The position numbers were made by a program, and so were the translations under genes. A model generated the notes under the pieces. It was not told the DNA's origin, searched no databases, and saw only the letters and a program-made list of their open reading frames with translations. Below are positions 63,867 to 64,000 of a stretch of 64,000 nucleotides of DNA, piece by piece (positions within the stretch are counted from its first letter, which is position 1; each line of letters begins with the position of its first letter). Source of the DNA: Rhodopseudomonas_A sp036404135 (GTDB lineage: Bacteria; Pseudomonadota; Alphaproteobacteria; Rhizobiales; Xanthobacteraceae); NCBI RefSeq assembly GCF_036404135.1, contig NZ_DASWPE010000157.1, positions 20,703 through 84,702 on the forward strand, given 5' to 3'.

Positions 63867-64000
63867 TGGAGCCTCAACAGGTTGTCCTCGGACAGACCGA
63901 GGCGACTGATGGGTGTTTGTGATTTTATCCCACCGTGTGGCCGATGCCAGTTGTATCTATGCAGCCAGACCGGCAGTTCGAGGGCGCGGCGTTGTGAGGT
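63860..64000 (-). mobile_element. IS481-family transposase, C-terminal end, runs off the right edge
   Basis: The last 46 codons of a leftward frame: RRALELPVWLHRYNWHRPHG then GIKSQTPISRLGLSEDNLLRLHI and TAG at 63862-63860. YNWHRPHGGIKSQTPISRL is the signature C terminus of IS481 DDE transposases, just after the catalytic Glu. The rest of the element lies beyond the window, so completeness cannot be judged. Confidence 0.9.

Noticed and set aside
60603..64000. Integrative element using tRNA-Arg as attachment site
   Set aside because: No integrase gene is visible and no duplicated 3' end of the tRNA was found within the window; only the local direct repeats around the nuclease are supported.

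Overview
The window is GC-rich alphaproteobacterial DNA, most likely from the Rhodopseudomonas/Bradyrhizobium group (Nitrobacteraceae). The evidence is gene content and order: dusB-ntrB-ntrC-ntrY-ntrX followed by a D-amino-acid transaminase, hfq and hflX; fused ispDF; an aapJQMP amino-acid transporter; and several dispersed repeat families of the kind common in that group. All calls come from reading the sequence and translations by eye; no database search was run.

Region 1 (1-14657) is a nonribosomal peptide locus. One tightly coupled leftward operon runs from 12495 to beyond the left edge: a free-standing carrier protein, an AMP-forming ligase, a cysteine-rich PP-loop ATP-pyrophosphatase, a glutamine-dependent asparagine-synthetase-like enzyme, an acyl-CoA dehydrogenase, two C-A-PCP modules and the start of a third NRPS gene. 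Its upstream region (12541-12940) is a stack of four different short tandem repeats with extreme strand asymmetry. Beyond that lie an unrecognised 149-aa gene (leftward) and a divergent Sfp-type phosphopantetheinyl transferase that can arm the carrier domains. The model is that the ligase loads the carrier protein, the dehydrogenase (and perhaps the two ATP-dependent nitrogen/sulfur enzymes) tailor the bound acyl group, and the NRPS modules extend it. No thioesterase is visible, so the product and release step are unknown.

Region 2 (14775-28688) is housekeeping: tgt-queA (queuosine), two cyclophilins, coaD, a small exported protein, an SDR, an MFS/LysR divergent pair, gyrA, hflX-hfq and a D-amino-acid transaminase. 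Region 3 (28823-40818) holds the nitrogen-regulation genes ntrXYCB-dusB, then ispDF, cinA/pncC, ratA, lipA and a 3-methyladenine glycosylase.

Region 4 (40959-60296) carries the aap transporter, a metC-like gene with a possible attenuator leader, a Na/Pi cotransporter, a four-gene lipid A or lipid-linked-sugar modification operon, and the pbpC/alpha-2-macroglobulin pair. Region 5 (60603-64000) is accessory: tRNA-Arg(TCT), an acyltransferase, a membrane-anchored Mrr-type nuclease bracketed by a duplicated ~111-bp sequence, tiny membrane-peptide genes, dispersed repeats and the 3' end of an IS481-type transposase running off the right edge.
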